NCBI GenBank assembly: GCA_958427375.1
Contig: CAUABY010000048.1
Span: 1-11,081 of the forward strand
Direction: 5' to 3'
DNA length: 11,081 bases
Source of the DNA: an uncultured Eubacteriales bacterium
GTDB taxonomy: Bacteria; Bacillota; Clostridia; Oscillospirales; Oscillospiraceae
In this document: positions 1-6,673 of the stretch, in pieces
How positions within the stretch are numbered: the stretch's first letter is position 1
Layout: each line of letters begins with the position of its first letter
Position numbers and translations under genes: made by a program
Notes under the pieces: generated by a model
What the model saw: the letters and a program-made list of their open reading frames with translations, nothing else
Told to the model about the DNA's origin: nothing
Database searches by the model: none

Positions 1-273
1 CGGCTTGCGGAAATAAAGCCAGCCCATGCACCTGTTGAAATACTCCCAGCCATAGTCCTGAAAGATTTGAAAATAATCCGCCTGCTCCGTGTTATTCTTA
101 TAGTCCAGCCGATAGGCGACATCCTCCGGGGTGCATTTCTCAAAAATATAGAAGCATGGCAGCACCGTTTTTTGCAGCTTCCAGCCCTGCTGATGCTGCT
201 TGCGGAGCCAGATTTCCTCTTCCTCATAATCGGAAATTGTGAAAACGCGAGCCATAACTTTTTTATTATCCAT
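1..273 (-). CDS. DUF2812 domain protein, 3' part beyond window
   Basis: The first 91 codons are visible and read without a stop to the window edge. The protein begins MDNKKVMARVFTISDYEEEE and continues with a Trp-rich, aromatic pattern (IWLRKQHQQGW, then DYGWEYFNRCMGWLYFRKP) that I recognise as the DUF2812 family. Full family members usually add membrane segments after this soluble domain; that part is outside the window. The function is unknown. The start ATG (271-273) lies inside the end of the PadR gene, an 8-base overlap (266-273), with an AGGGAGAGG stretch just ahead as ribosome binding site. This means the two genes are almost certainly co-transcribed and translationally coupled. Genes of this family commonly follow a PadR regulator, and a role as its signal-linked or membrane-stress partner is only inferred. 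A second in-frame ATG at codon 7 (253-255) is possible but lacks comparable support. Confidence 0.85.
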   Translation of the reverse strand, partial: MDNKKVMARVFTISDYEEEEIWLRKQHQQGWKLQKTVLPCFYIFEKCTPEDVAYRLDYKNNTEQADYFQIFQDYGWEYFNRCMGWLYFRKP

Positions 274-595
274 TTACGTCCTCTCCCTTGCTGTTCTTAT
301 AAAGGCGCTGTATGCGGGCAAGCTCAAGCGCTAAAATCTCCCCGCCGAGCTCGGTAATCTGATACAGCTTTCGCTTCTCCTCTTCCCTGACGAAAGCTAT
401 CAGCCCGTCTTTCTCCATCTTTGAAAGCGTTCCATACATCGTGCCCGCGCTGATTACAAGCTCACCCCCCGTCATCTGCCTGACCCGCTGGCTTATTCCA
501 TAGCCATGCTGCGGCTGTTGCAGGCAAAAGAGGATATAAAACCCGCTCTCAGTCATAGGTACATATATGCGTTTAATTTTACTGTCCATAGGCAC
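266..595 (-). CDS. PadR-family transcriptional regulator
   Basis: This is a 109-residue winged-helix protein, the usual size for the short PadR-s2 type. Visible hallmarks are the N-terminal MTESGFYILFCL helix followed by HGYGI (residues 30-34), the recognition-helix stretch SAGTMYGTLSKMEKDGLI (about 49-66), and the wing EEEKRKLYQITELG (about 71-84). The short C-terminal helix would form the dimer. It should bind palindromic DNA and repress its own operon. The matching palindromes are present upstream (602-657), the middle of the promoter being covered by the best one. The start drawn is GTG at 593-595; ATG at 587-589, two codons later, is an equal candidate because neither has a strong Shine-Dalgarno (a GGATAG sits ahead of the GTG). 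It overlaps the DUF2812 gene downstream and diverges from the DUF4180 gene. The ligand is unknown. Confidence 0.9.
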   Translation of the reverse strand: MPMDSKIKRIYVPMTESGFYILFCLQQPQHGYGISQRVRQMTGGELVISAGTMYGTLSKMEKDGLIAFVREEEKRKLYQITELGGEILALELARIQRLYKNSKGEDVNG

Positions 596-601
596 CAGCT
601 T

Positions 602-657
602 TCTATCCAGCTTCGATATATCGAGCTTCGATGTATATTATATCGAGCCTCGATATA
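602..657. promoter_or_regulatory. Three operator-like palindromes, likely PadR sites
   Basis: Three copies of one 19-base dyad are visible, each centred on a C. The best is 639-657, TATATCGAG-C-CTCGATATA, with perfect 9-base arms. The second, 617-635 (centre 626), is imperfect, as is the third, 602-620 (centre 611); the latter two overlap by four bases. Centre-to-centre spacing is 22 and 15 bases. They cover the spacer and -10, the start point, and the leader of the padR promoter. PadR-family proteins usually bind such AT-rich dyads near their own promoters. That this PadR binds here is inferred from position. Confidence 0.7.
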
Positions 658-665
658 TTTGTCAA
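637..665 (-). promoter_or_regulatory. Consensus sigma-A promoter of padR-DUF2812
   Basis: On the minus strand the -35 box is TTGACA (665-660) and the -10 box is TATAAT (642-637), separated by exactly 17 bases: a full match to the sigma-A consensus. Transcription would begin near 630, giving a leader of about 35 bases before the GTG at 595. A promoter this strong needs restraint, and the best palindrome (639-657) fills the spacer and overlaps the -10 box, as expected for autorepression. Confidence 0.85.
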
Positions 666-679
666 GTGCTTTTACACGG

Positions 680-708
680 TTGCATATATTTCACTTTTAT
701 GGTATATT
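680..708 (+). promoter_or_regulatory. Extended -10 promoter of the DUF4180 gene
   Basis: The -35 is TTGCAT (680-685) and the -10 is TATATT (703-708), with a 17-base spacer. A TG dinucleotide one base ahead of the -10 (700-701) makes it an extended -10 promoter. The start point would fall near 715, about 50 bases before the ATG at 766. It is back to back with the padR promoter (-35 boxes 14 bases apart), and lies outside the palindrome cluster, so PadR control of this gene is possible but not shown. Confidence 0.65.
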
Positions 709-765
709 AGCAGTGCAGGCAAGAGCAAAATGCTCAAAATTGCAATCTTGAATGGAGGAAAGAAA

Positions 766-1128
766 ATGACACTCGAAAAAACTGCACGCAACAATGTGAC
801 CTGCGCTGTGATAGTCAGCGACGAGAAAGTGATTTTTGACGCACAGTCCGCGCTGGACCTGCTTATGTCTGCAAAATATGAGCTTGACACCAGGAATATC
901 GTCATCGACAAACACCTTATAGCGGAGGATTTCTTTATTCTCAGCACCGGGCTCGCGGGCGAGATTTTGCAGAAATACGTAAACTACGGCGGACGCATTG
1001 CGATATACGGCGACTACTCGCGCTACACAAGCAAGCCGCTCAAGGATTTCATATACGAGAGCAACAAGGGCAGAGACGTTTTCTTTGCCGCGAGCAGGGA
1101 TGAGGCCATTGACATGCTCTGCCGCTGA
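766..1128 (+). CDS. DUF4180 family protein
   Basis: This is a 120-residue soluble protein of the DUF4180 family, whose function is not known. The frame is open from 631, but the ATG at 766 is chosen because GGAGGA lies 7 bases upstream and the resulting length matches the family. The most typical segment is residues about 53-105: AEDFF, LSTGLAGEILQKYVNY, then IAIYGDYSRYTSK and LKDFIYESNKGRDVFF. Such dense conservation in a small protein suggests a ligand site or partner surface. The strand/helix order (IVID strand, loop, long helix LAGEILQKY, strand RIAIYG, helix LKDFIYESN, DVFF, helix) resembles a STAS domain; that is my inference. No signal peptide or membrane segment is visible. It diverges from padR, with its own promoter, and ends in the hairpin at 1211-1254. 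Confidence 0.88.
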   Translation: MTLEKTARNNVTCAVIVSDEKVIFDAQSALDLLMSAKYELDTRNIVIDKHLIAEDFFILSTGLAGEILQKYVNYGGRIAIYGDYSRYTSKPLKDFIYESNKGRDVFFAASRDEAIDMLCR

Positions 1129-1210
1129 AACCGCCAAAACTCGAAGCTGACAAAGCACCCTAACGCGCGCCGCGCGGGAGCTTTGGACAGACATGTCACA
1201 AAAAGCGTAA

Positions 1211-1254
1211 AAAAACGTTCAGGATACGCGCAGTCAGCGTTCCTGAACGTTTTT
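1211..1254. terminator. Bidirectional intrinsic terminator
   Basis: A 14-base perfect inverted repeat, AAAAACGTTCAGGA (1211-1224) and TCCTGAACGTTTTT (1241-1254), encloses a 16-base loop that can itself pair ACGC (1226-1229) with GCGT (1237-1240). T-rich tails follow the stem on both strands. It lies between the convergent DUF4180 gene and the coiled-coil gene and can end both transcripts. Confidence 0.85.
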
Positions 1255-1280
1255 ATTTTGGAATTTTATTTCTATCGGAT

Positions 1281-2732
1281 TTACGCGCTCTCTATTTTGC
1301 GCATTTTCGGGGCGGCAGCAAGGATGTAGAGGAGTGCAAAAATTATCGCCGGAACCGCGGCATAGGCCTTGCCAAGCCCTGACGCGACGCCTATTGCCTC
1401 CACCGCCGCAGCGCATAGGAGTGCCACAACCGCCGGGATGAGGAGCAGGGCGCGGCTCTTGCTCTTTTCATAGGCCGCAGGTATACAGAAAAGCCCCACC
1501 ACGCCGCCGACTATCTCCAGCGCGCAAAGCAGCAGGCGCAGTTTATAGCTGCGGTGGTAGTCCGCGCTGAACTGCTCGGCATAGGCCTTGGCACTTTCCG
1601 CAAGCTCACCGCCGTTATCCAGCCGCTCTTTGATGCCGGCATATTTTTTGAGCAGCAATCGCGTGGAGCTGAGCTTATTCTCGTCCTGCTTGCGCTGTTC
1701 AAGCTCCGCAGTCTCAGCCGCTAACTCCTCAGCCTCGGCCATAAGCGCCTCGCGGCGCGCGGCAAACTCGCTCTCCTCCTCGTCCGCCTGACCCATCTCA
1801 TACCAAATCTGCTCAAGATTTCCCTGTATGGTCTGCTTGCCGGACTCTATTTTCTCTCCGGCCTTGTCGAGCTTCGCCCGCGCCTCGTTCAGGGCGGCTT
1901 CGCCCTGCGTGAGCTTGAGCTGGGTGCTGTCAGCCAGATTGTTGAGCGTTTGCGCAACAACCGCGCAGTCGTTTACTCCGGCTAAGCCCAATTCCGCAAG
2001 TTCAGCGCCGAATGGCGCGAGAATCATCGCTGATTTATTATAATAACTTTCAAGGTTTTGTTCATATTCGGGCAATGCTATTTTTTCATAGTTATCGAGC
2101 TCAACAAGGTAATTTTGATATGCACTGAGCTTCGCATCATAATCCGCCCGTGCCTGCTCTATTTCTTCCGGTGTCGCGTTCTCCGGTGCTTCAAAAACTC
2201 CCGGATCTTCAACTACAGTCGGTACTGGCGGCGCGGTAGGTTTTGGCGGTGCATAAGCAGATATCGCCGCGGCAGCGCTCCGCGCCTTATCAATCATCTG
2301 CTGTCCCTGTTCTTTCATCGCTTCAAACTCCGCGGCTTTCTGCTCAAACTGAGCGCGGCCAACCTGATACTGGTATTCGCCCTCCTTGAGCTCTGCCTTC
2401 GCCTCCCAGAGCTTATCCGCGCCCATCTTGTAGCCGCCCTGCGTTGCGCCGCGCTCGGCCAAGTCCATGCGGTATTCCGACGCGTCCTTGTCGTGCTGCT
2501 CCTGCCTCGCGTCCAGCTTCTCCTTGGCGGTTTTGCTGGGCTCAACCCCGGCGAGCTTCGCGGTCAGCTCCTCATAGGTCGCTATGCGCTCCGTGAGCTT
2601 ATTATATTCTTTCTCATCTGCCGTGAGCTGGACTTTAGCGTCACCTATGGCGAAAATGCCCGCGACAAGCATTATAACACACATTATGGCAAAGACTGCA
2701 GCCATGACCCTTGCCAGCGCCGGATGCTTCAT
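1281..2732 (-). CDS. Membrane-anchored coiled-coil protein, unknown family
   Basis: I do not recognise a named family for this 483-residue protein. It has an N-terminal membrane segment (about 9-29, after a short K/R-containing start), then a long Glu/Ala/Lys/Gln-rich helical region (about 36-158), a proline-rich break (161-178, APPKPTAPPVP), a second helical region (about 186-395, strongly coiled-coil-like at 270-350), and three closely spaced membrane segments at the C terminus (about 398-420, 428-450, 456-474). With the N terminus inside, the large middle would lie outside the cytoplasm, with the C-terminal bundle returning it to the membrane. This layout resembles envelope scaffold or spacer proteins, but no enzyme motif is visible. 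The start has a GGAAGGGGAAG ribosome site, ahead of which is a TATAAT at 2771-2776. It is a single-gene unit bounded by hairpins at 2819-2852 and 1211-1254. Confidence 0.8.
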   Translation of the reverse strand: MKHPALARVMAAVFAIMCVIMLVAGIFAIGDAKVQLTADEKEYNKLTERIATYEELTAKLAGVEPSKTAKEKLDARQEQHDKDASEYRMDLAERGATQGGYKMGADKLWEAKAELKEGEYQYQVGRAQFEQKAAEFEAMKEQGQQMIDKARSAAAAISAYAPPKPTAPPVPTVVEDPGVFEAPENATPEEIEQARADYDAKLSAYQNYLVELDNYEKIALPEYEQNLESYYNKSAMILAPFGAELAELGLAGVNDCAVVAQTLNNLADSTQLKLTQGEAALNEARAKLDKAGEKIESGKQTIQGNLEQIWYEMGQADEEESEFAARREALMAEAEELAAETAELEQRKQDENKLSSTRLLLKKYAGIKERLDNGGELAESAKAYAEQFSADYHRSYKLRLLLCALEIVGGVVGLFCIPAAYEKSKSRALLLIPAVVALLCAAAVEAIGVASGLGKAYAAVPAIIFALLYILAAAPKMRKIESA

Positions 2733-2770
2733 CTATGCTTCCCCTTCCAATCCCGTTAACTTTTATGTTG

Positions 2771-2799
2771 ATTATAATTCAAAAATATTAAGAAATCAT
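2771..2799 (-). promoter_or_regulatory. Candidate promoter of the coiled-coil gene
   Basis: The minus strand of the AT-rich gap 2733-2818 holds a perfect TATAAT (2776-2771). The hexamer 17 bases upstream, ATGATT (2799-2794), is a poor -35, so the -10 call is firmer than the whole promoter. It follows the hairpin at 2819-2852, which isolates this gene from the one before. Confidence 0.45.
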
Positions 2800-2818
2800 G
2801 TACCGCTTTAAATTTTAG

Positions 2819-2852
2819 CGCGGGCGGCACGGTTTTTTCCGTGCCGCCCGCG
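2819..2852 (-). terminator. Hairpin terminator after nptA-like gene
   Basis: A perfect 14-base GC-rich stem (2819-2832 with 2839-2852) closes a loop of six T on the plus strand (six A in the minus transcript). It begins 12 bases past the stop codon of the phosphate cotransporter gene. The tail after the stem on the minus strand is only CTAAAATTTAAA, a weak T tract, so efficiency is uncertain although the stem is very stable. Confidence 0.65.
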
Positions 2853-2863
2853 GTATGCCGCCT

Positions 2864-4618
2864 TTATATTCTGTACTTCTCGCTGTACTCGCCATAATAC
2901 TCATCAAAATTATGGGAGTGGAGTTCCTTGAGGTTGATAACATAGCTGTGCGCGTCATAGACCTGCGTGTGCAGCTCGATTTGCGCGATGGCGATATTCG
3001 ACGCGTGGTCGGCAACGCGCTCAAAGTTCGTGAGCAGGTCATTGAAGATGAAGCCGTCATTGAGCGAGCACTCGCCCTTTTGCAGGCGGTCGACATGGCG
3101 CAGTTTCATCTCGTCGCAGAGGACATCTATGCGCTCCTCCAAGGGTTCAACGCGATAGGCCGCGCTGAGATTCTCGTCGACAAAGCAGTCAACTGCGACA
3201 TTGACTATCTCGCTGACCGCGCCGGAGAGCACGGCAAGCTCCTGCTGTGCCTGCGGCGAGAAGCTGACCTTCTTCTCATGCTTCTCAAGCGCCGTCTCCG
3301 CGATATTCACGGCATGGTCGCCTATGCGCTCAAAGTCGCTGAGGGTGTGGAGATACTTCGACACATGCTCATTCTGGGCGGAGCTCAGTTCCGGCACGGT
3401 GAGCTTGACAAGGTAGGTGCCAAGCTTATCCTCAAACTGGTCGAGCAAATCTTCCGCGCGCTGAACCTTGTCGTAGCCGGACGCGTCATACTCGGCCAAA
3501 AGTGACATGGCATTGAAGAGGTTGGTGCGCGCGACATTGGCCATGGAATTGACCGTAAGCCTGCTCTGCTCAACCGCGGGGTGCTTGAGAAAGCGCTCGT
3601 CGAGCCTATCAAACTCGCGGTTTACCTCACGTTCGGCCTCGCTCTCTTTGACGATGGCGGAGATGAGCGCGGCAAGTCTGTCAACCAGAGGCATGAGCAC
3701 AAGCGCCGTTATCGTGCGGAAAACGGTATTGACAAGCGCAATGCTGAACGCGTTCATAACATGCTGCTTTATGGCAAAATCCATGAAAAAGTCCAGCGAA
3801 TAGAAGGCTATGGCGCAGACCACCGCCCCGCTCAGCTCTGAGATGAGGTAGGAGAAGGCCGCGCGCCGCCCGTCGACCCGCGCGCCGATAGCTGAGAGCA
3901 GCACCGGCACCGCCGCGCCCACAGCGATACCCAGAATTATGGGGTAGGCGGTGGCAAAGGTGACAGCCCCCGTGGCGGAGAGCGCCTGCAAAATACCGAT
4001 GGCGGCCGACGCGCTCTGCAAAATTGCGGTGAACACCGCGCCGACGAGGATGCCGAGGAGCGGATTTGAAAATGTGGTGAGAATATTGATAAAGGTCTCG
4101 CTTTGCCGCAGGGGCGACACCGCGCCGCTCATGGACTGCATGCCGAACATCAAAACGGCAAAGCCGAGCAGGATATCGCCGATATGCCGCTTTTGCTGCT
4201 GCTTGCTGAACATGCGCAACACTATGCCGACGATGGCCGCGGCGGCGGAGATTGTGGCCGTGGAGAAAATGGACGCGAGACCGCCGGAGCTGCTTTCAAG
4301 GCTGGAAAGCGCGATTATCCAGCCGGTTATACTCGTGCCGACGAGCGCGCCGAGGATGACGGAAATTGCCTGCCGGAGCTTCATCATGCCGGAGTTTACA
4401 AAGCCGACGACCATGATTGACGTGGCCGCGGACGACTGAATAACAGCCGTGACCCCGGTGCCGAGCAGCATACCGCGCAGTGGTGTGCCCGACAGGCGGA
4501 AGAGCACAAGCTCAAGGCTGCTGCCCGCGACTTTTTTCAGCCCGTCTCCCATGAGCGACATGCCGAAGAGGAACAGCGCCACGCCGCCGAAGAGGGCGAG
4601 TATATTGGAAACACTCAT
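2864..4618 (-). CDS. Na/phosphate cotransporter (NptA type) fused to PhoU domain
   Basis: This 584-residue inner-membrane protein belongs to the Na/Pi cotransporter II-related family. The N-terminal half (about 1-325) is hydrophobic and holds the two inverted-repeat signatures QSSAAT (61-66) and QSASAA (201-206), which line the phosphate and sodium path in the family. The C-terminal part (about 345-560) is a cytoplasmic PhoU-like helical domain with two copies of the metal-binding type motif: DFERIGDHAVNI (428-439) and NFERVADHASNI (531-542). Length is normal for the fused form. It should import phosphate with sodium, the PhoU part probably sensing or gating. The ATG has a GAGGATG upstream. 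No pst, phoB or phoR gene is in view, and it appears to be its own transcription unit, with an AT-rich upstream gap (4619-4731) holding TATAAT at 4665-4670 but no convincing -35. Confidence 0.93.
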   Translation of the reverse strand: MSVSNILALFGGVALFLFGMSLMGDGLKKVAGSSLELVLFRLSGTPLRGMLLGTGVTAVIQSSAATSIMVVGFVNSGMMKLRQAISVILGALVGTSITGWIIALSSLESSSGGLASIFSTATISAAAAIVGIVLRMFSKQQQKRHIGDILLGFAVLMFGMQSMSGAVSPLRQSETFINILTTFSNPLLGILVGAVFTAILQSASAAIGILQALSATGAVTFATAYPIILGIAVGAAVPVLLSAIGARVDGRRAAFSYLISELSGAVVCAIAFYSLDFFMDFAIKQHVMNAFSIALVNTVFRTITALVLMPLVDRLAALISAIVKESEAEREVNREFDRLDERFLKHPAVEQSRLTVNSMANVARTNLFNAMSLLAEYDASGYDKVQRAEDLLDQFEDKLGTYLVKLTVPELSSAQNEHVSKYLHTLSDFERIGDHAVNIAETALEKHEKKVSFSPQAQQELAVLSGAVSEIVNVAVDCFVDENLSAAYRVEPLEERIDVLCDEMKLRHVDRLQKGECSLNDGFIFNDLLTNFERVADHASNIAIAQIELHTQVYDAHSYVINLKELHSHNFDEYYGEYSEKYRI

Positions 4619-4725
4619 GCCAGCATCCTCACTTTGAAAAGATAAATTGCCCTATAAAAGGTCAATTATATAATATCATCAAAGCACCGCCCACGCAATG
4701 CGGAAAGGAGCCAAAAATCAGGCGT

Positions 4726-4766
4726 AAAAAAGCCCCGCGTCCATACTTATTACACGAACGCGGAGC
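4726..4766 (-). terminator. Intrinsic terminator after the EFR1-type gene
   Basis: On the minus strand, GCTCCGCGT (4766-4758) pairs with ACGCGGGGC (4740-4732), nine pairs including one T-G wobble, around a 17-base loop. A run of six T (4731-4726) follows directly. It starts about 15 bases beyond the stop codon of the flavodoxin/ferredoxin gene and has the standard layout. Confidence 0.85.
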
Positions 4767-4781
4767 ATTTGCAATTAATTG

Positions 4782-5564
4782 TTAATCTATGTGGATGACC
4801 TTTTCGCCCAATTCCTTGGCGCTGATTTTGACGTTGTGATAGCGCTCACGGTTCTTGCTGGCGCCGCCGAGGTTGATTGCCTGCTGCGGGCAGTATTGCA
4901 GGCAGCTCAGGCACTGGATGCAGTCTTTTCCGATGACCGCGCGGCCGTTTTCAAGGCGGATATTGCCCTTGGGGCAGAGCGTGACGCACTGGCCGCAGCC
5001 AATGCAGGCATCACTTACCCGCATCTTCTTGCCCTTGAGCTTGGACATTGTCGGCCAAGCCTTGCACTCAAGCGCGTTGAGGGGGTTATTGGGCGGGCAC
5101 TTATCGCGGCGGCGCGCGGAGAGCACCTCAGCCGCGACGGCCTTTGCCTTGCGCTCGGAGCGGCGCTGCGCCGCATCAACCGACACAGGCGGGAGCATGA
5201 GATTGTGCGGCAGAAGCCAGATGCAGGAGCAGTGGTGGGAGATGCCCGCCCAGTAGTCAAGGTGGATAATCTCATCGAGCTTATGAAGCCCCGTGCCGAT
5301 ATACCCGGCATAGCTGCACACGCCGAAAGTATAGGCGTTATCTGCAAGCTTGAGCTGCTTTACATACTTTTCAACATCGCCGGGCAGGCCGCCTGCGTGG
5401 CAGGGGAACACGAAGCCCACGCGGCGGGCATAGCTCACGTCCTTAACGGCGGGCTCGCCGCGCATCATTATTATGTCCGTATCTTTCAGCTCGGCCGCAA
5501 TGTTTTTTGCTATGTCCAGACAGTTGCCTGTGCCGGAGAAGCAGAAAATCACATTCTTTGTCAT
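4782..5564 (-). CDS. EFR1-type flavodoxin/ferredoxin fusion protein
   Basis: This 260-residue protein joins an N-terminal flavodoxin-like domain (about 3-150) to a ferredoxin domain with two 4Fe-4S clusters. The FMN phosphate loop is visible as FSGTGN (9-14). The cluster ligands are C187, C190, C193, C197 in CIGCGQCVTLCP and C215, C218, C221, C225 in CIQCLSCLQYCP. The whole arrangement and length match the EFR1 family of anaerobic Firmicutes. It should be a cytoplasmic electron-transfer protein; its partner enzyme is unknown and none is adjacent. The start has an AGGAGG five bases before the ATG, and a good promoter lies upstream (5610-5638), so it is a single-gene unit closed by the terminator at 4726-4766. 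Confidence 0.93.
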   Translation of the reverse strand: MTKNVIFCFSGTGNCLDIAKNIAAELKDTDIIMMRGEPAVKDVSYARRVGFVFPCHAGGLPGDVEKYVKQLKLADNAYTFGVCSYAGYIGTGLHKLDEIIHLDYWAGISHHCSCIWLLPHNLMLPPVSVDAAQRRSERKAKAVAAEVLSARRRDKCPPNNPLNALECKAWPTMSKLKGKKMRVSDACIGCGQCVTLCPKGNIRLENGRAVIGKDCIQCLSCLQYCPQQAINLGGASKNRERYHNVKISAKELGEKVIHID

Positions 5565-5609
5565 ACTTGCCTCCTAATCAGTAGTTTTTTGTGTTAAAAC
5601 TCTATCTTG

Positions 5610-5638
5610 ATTATACGACATGCCCTGCATTTTAACAA
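5610..5638 (-). promoter_or_regulatory. Promoter of the EFR1-type gene
   Basis: On the minus strand, TTGTTA (5638-5633) and TATAAT (5615-5610) are 17 bases apart. The start point near 5603 leaves a leader of about 40 bases before the ATG at 5564. It follows the dipeptidase terminator, so this gene is independent of the unit upstream. Confidence 0.75.
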
Positions 5639-5660
5639 GGAATTATTCTAAAAATAGGAC

Positions 5661-5695
5661 AAAAGCCGCAAATTGTATAGCAGCCTGCGGCTTTT
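5661..5695 (-). terminator. Intrinsic terminator of the SulP-dipeptidase unit
   Basis: A perfect 10-base inverted repeat, AAAAGCCGCA (5661-5670) and TGCGGCTTTT (5686-5695), has a 15-base loop. On the minus strand the T-rich end of the stem runs on into GTCCTATTTTTAG, giving a usable T tract. It begins 12 bases beyond the dipeptidase stop codon. Confidence 0.8.
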
Positions 5696-5707
5696 GCTGT
5701 ATTCTTC

Positions 5708-6673
5708 TCATCCAACCGCGTCCTTGAACACGCGCAGGGCGTTGCCGTTGAGGATGAGGTCTATTTCATCGTCGGTAAAGGCGCGGCTCATGGCCGCTAC
5801 CAGCTCGTCAAGGTGGGAATAGTCGCGCAGTTCCAGCTCACAGTCTATGCCGTCAAAGTCCGAGCCAAGCGCCACGGTTTCAATTCCCGCCGCGTTCTTT
5901 ATGTACCGCATATGGCGGACTATGTCGGCGTTCGCGCTGTAGTTTGAGCCATTGAGGAAAGCGGAGTAGAAGTTCACGCCGCAGATGCCGCCGTGTTCCG
6001 CGATGGCGCGAAGCTGGGCGTCCGTTAGATTGCGGCTGTGGTCGCAGAGCGCCCGTGCGCAGGAGTGCGAGGCTATGAAAGGGCGCTTGCTGTGCTCGGC
6101 CACGCTCCAGAATCCGCCCTCGGAGAGATGCGACACGTCAACTATTATGCCAAGCTCGTTCATGCGCGCGACAGCCTCAAGGCCGAAGTCTTTCAACGGG
6201 CGGGCATGCTGTGCGGGGTCTTGGGAATTTGGGAAGCCGAGGGAGTTTTCATAGTTCCACGTAAGCGCCGCCATGCGCACGCCGCGCCTGTAGAGTTCGT
6301 CCACGCGCTCTATTTTCCCGTCCAAAAGCACCGCGTCCTCCACCGTCAAGACGGCGGACATTCTGCCCTCAGCGGCATTGCGCTTTATGTCGGCATAGCT
6401 TCTCGCCGGGGCGATTTTATCCGGGCAGGAGGACATCTGCGCGTCAAACAAATCCGCCATGTCATTGAAAATCTCATACGGCGGCAGGGTCACGCCGCTC
6501 TCCTCGGCGGCGTCATGCGTGGGCAGGAAAGCGGCAAAGCACTGCACGAGCGCCCTGCCTTCTTTCAGTTTGTCAAGATTTATATGCCCGCCATAATCAC
6601 GCAGACTCTTATTATTCAAATAAATCTCCAAAAGGGTATCGCAGTGGAGGTCAAATATTCTCATCTCACTCAT
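5708..6673 (-). CDS. Membrane dipeptidase, peptidase family M19
   Basis: This 321-residue zinc enzyme belongs to the M19 (renal dipeptidase-like) family, which splits dipeptides, including some with a D-residue at the second position. Visible metal ligands are H10 and D12 in DLHCDT, E112 in LTVEDA, H182 in VDVSHLS and H203 in ASHSCARAL; D272 sits in the conserved GSDFDG. All key residues are present and length is normal. No signal peptide is visible, so it should be cytoplasmic. The frame stays open upstream to 6892, but homology begins at MRIFDLHCD. I chose ATG 6671-6673 because AGGAG lies ten bases ahead; ATG 6662-6664 (codon 4) is the alternative. The chosen start overlaps the SulP gene end by eight bases, so the pair should be translated from one message. 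Role is likely turnover of peptide or cell-wall dipeptides. Confidence 0.9.
   Translation of the reverse strand: MSEMRIFDLHCDTLLEIYLNNKSLRDYGGHINLDKLKEGRALVQCFAAFLPTHDAAEESGVTLPPYEIFNDMADLFDAQMSSCPDKIAPARSYADIKRNAAEGRMSAVLTVEDAVLLDGKIERVDELYRRGVRMAALTWNYENSLGFPNSQDPAQHARPLKDFGLEAVARMNELGIIVDVSHLSEGGFWSVAEHSKRPFIASHSCARALCDHSRNLTDAQLRAIAEHGGICGVNFYSAFLNGSNYSANADIVRHMRYIKNAAGIETVALGSDFDGIDCELELRDYSHLDELVAAMSRAFTDDEIDLILNGNALRVFKDAVG

Noticed and set aside
602..657. Short repeats as a CRISPR array
   Set aside because: Only three dyads with 15 and 22-base spacing, two overlapping and degenerate; they sit on a promoter.
631..765. Upstream extension of DUF4180 to ATG 631
   Set aside because: It spans the operator and promoter region, and the ATG at 766 has GGAGGA and gives the family length.
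697..1194. 165-codon open frame on the minus strand
   Set aside because: Antisense to DUF4180, which has a good ribosome site and family match; it also runs into its neighbour's promoter.
2058..2759. 233-codon open frame on the plus strand
   Set aside because: Antisense to the coiled-coil gene, has low-complexity Arg/Leu-rich content and no plausible ribosome site.
4779..5597. 272-codon open frame on the plus strand
   Set aside because: Antisense to the EFR1-type gene, whose FMN loop and eight Cys ligands prove the minus-strand frame.
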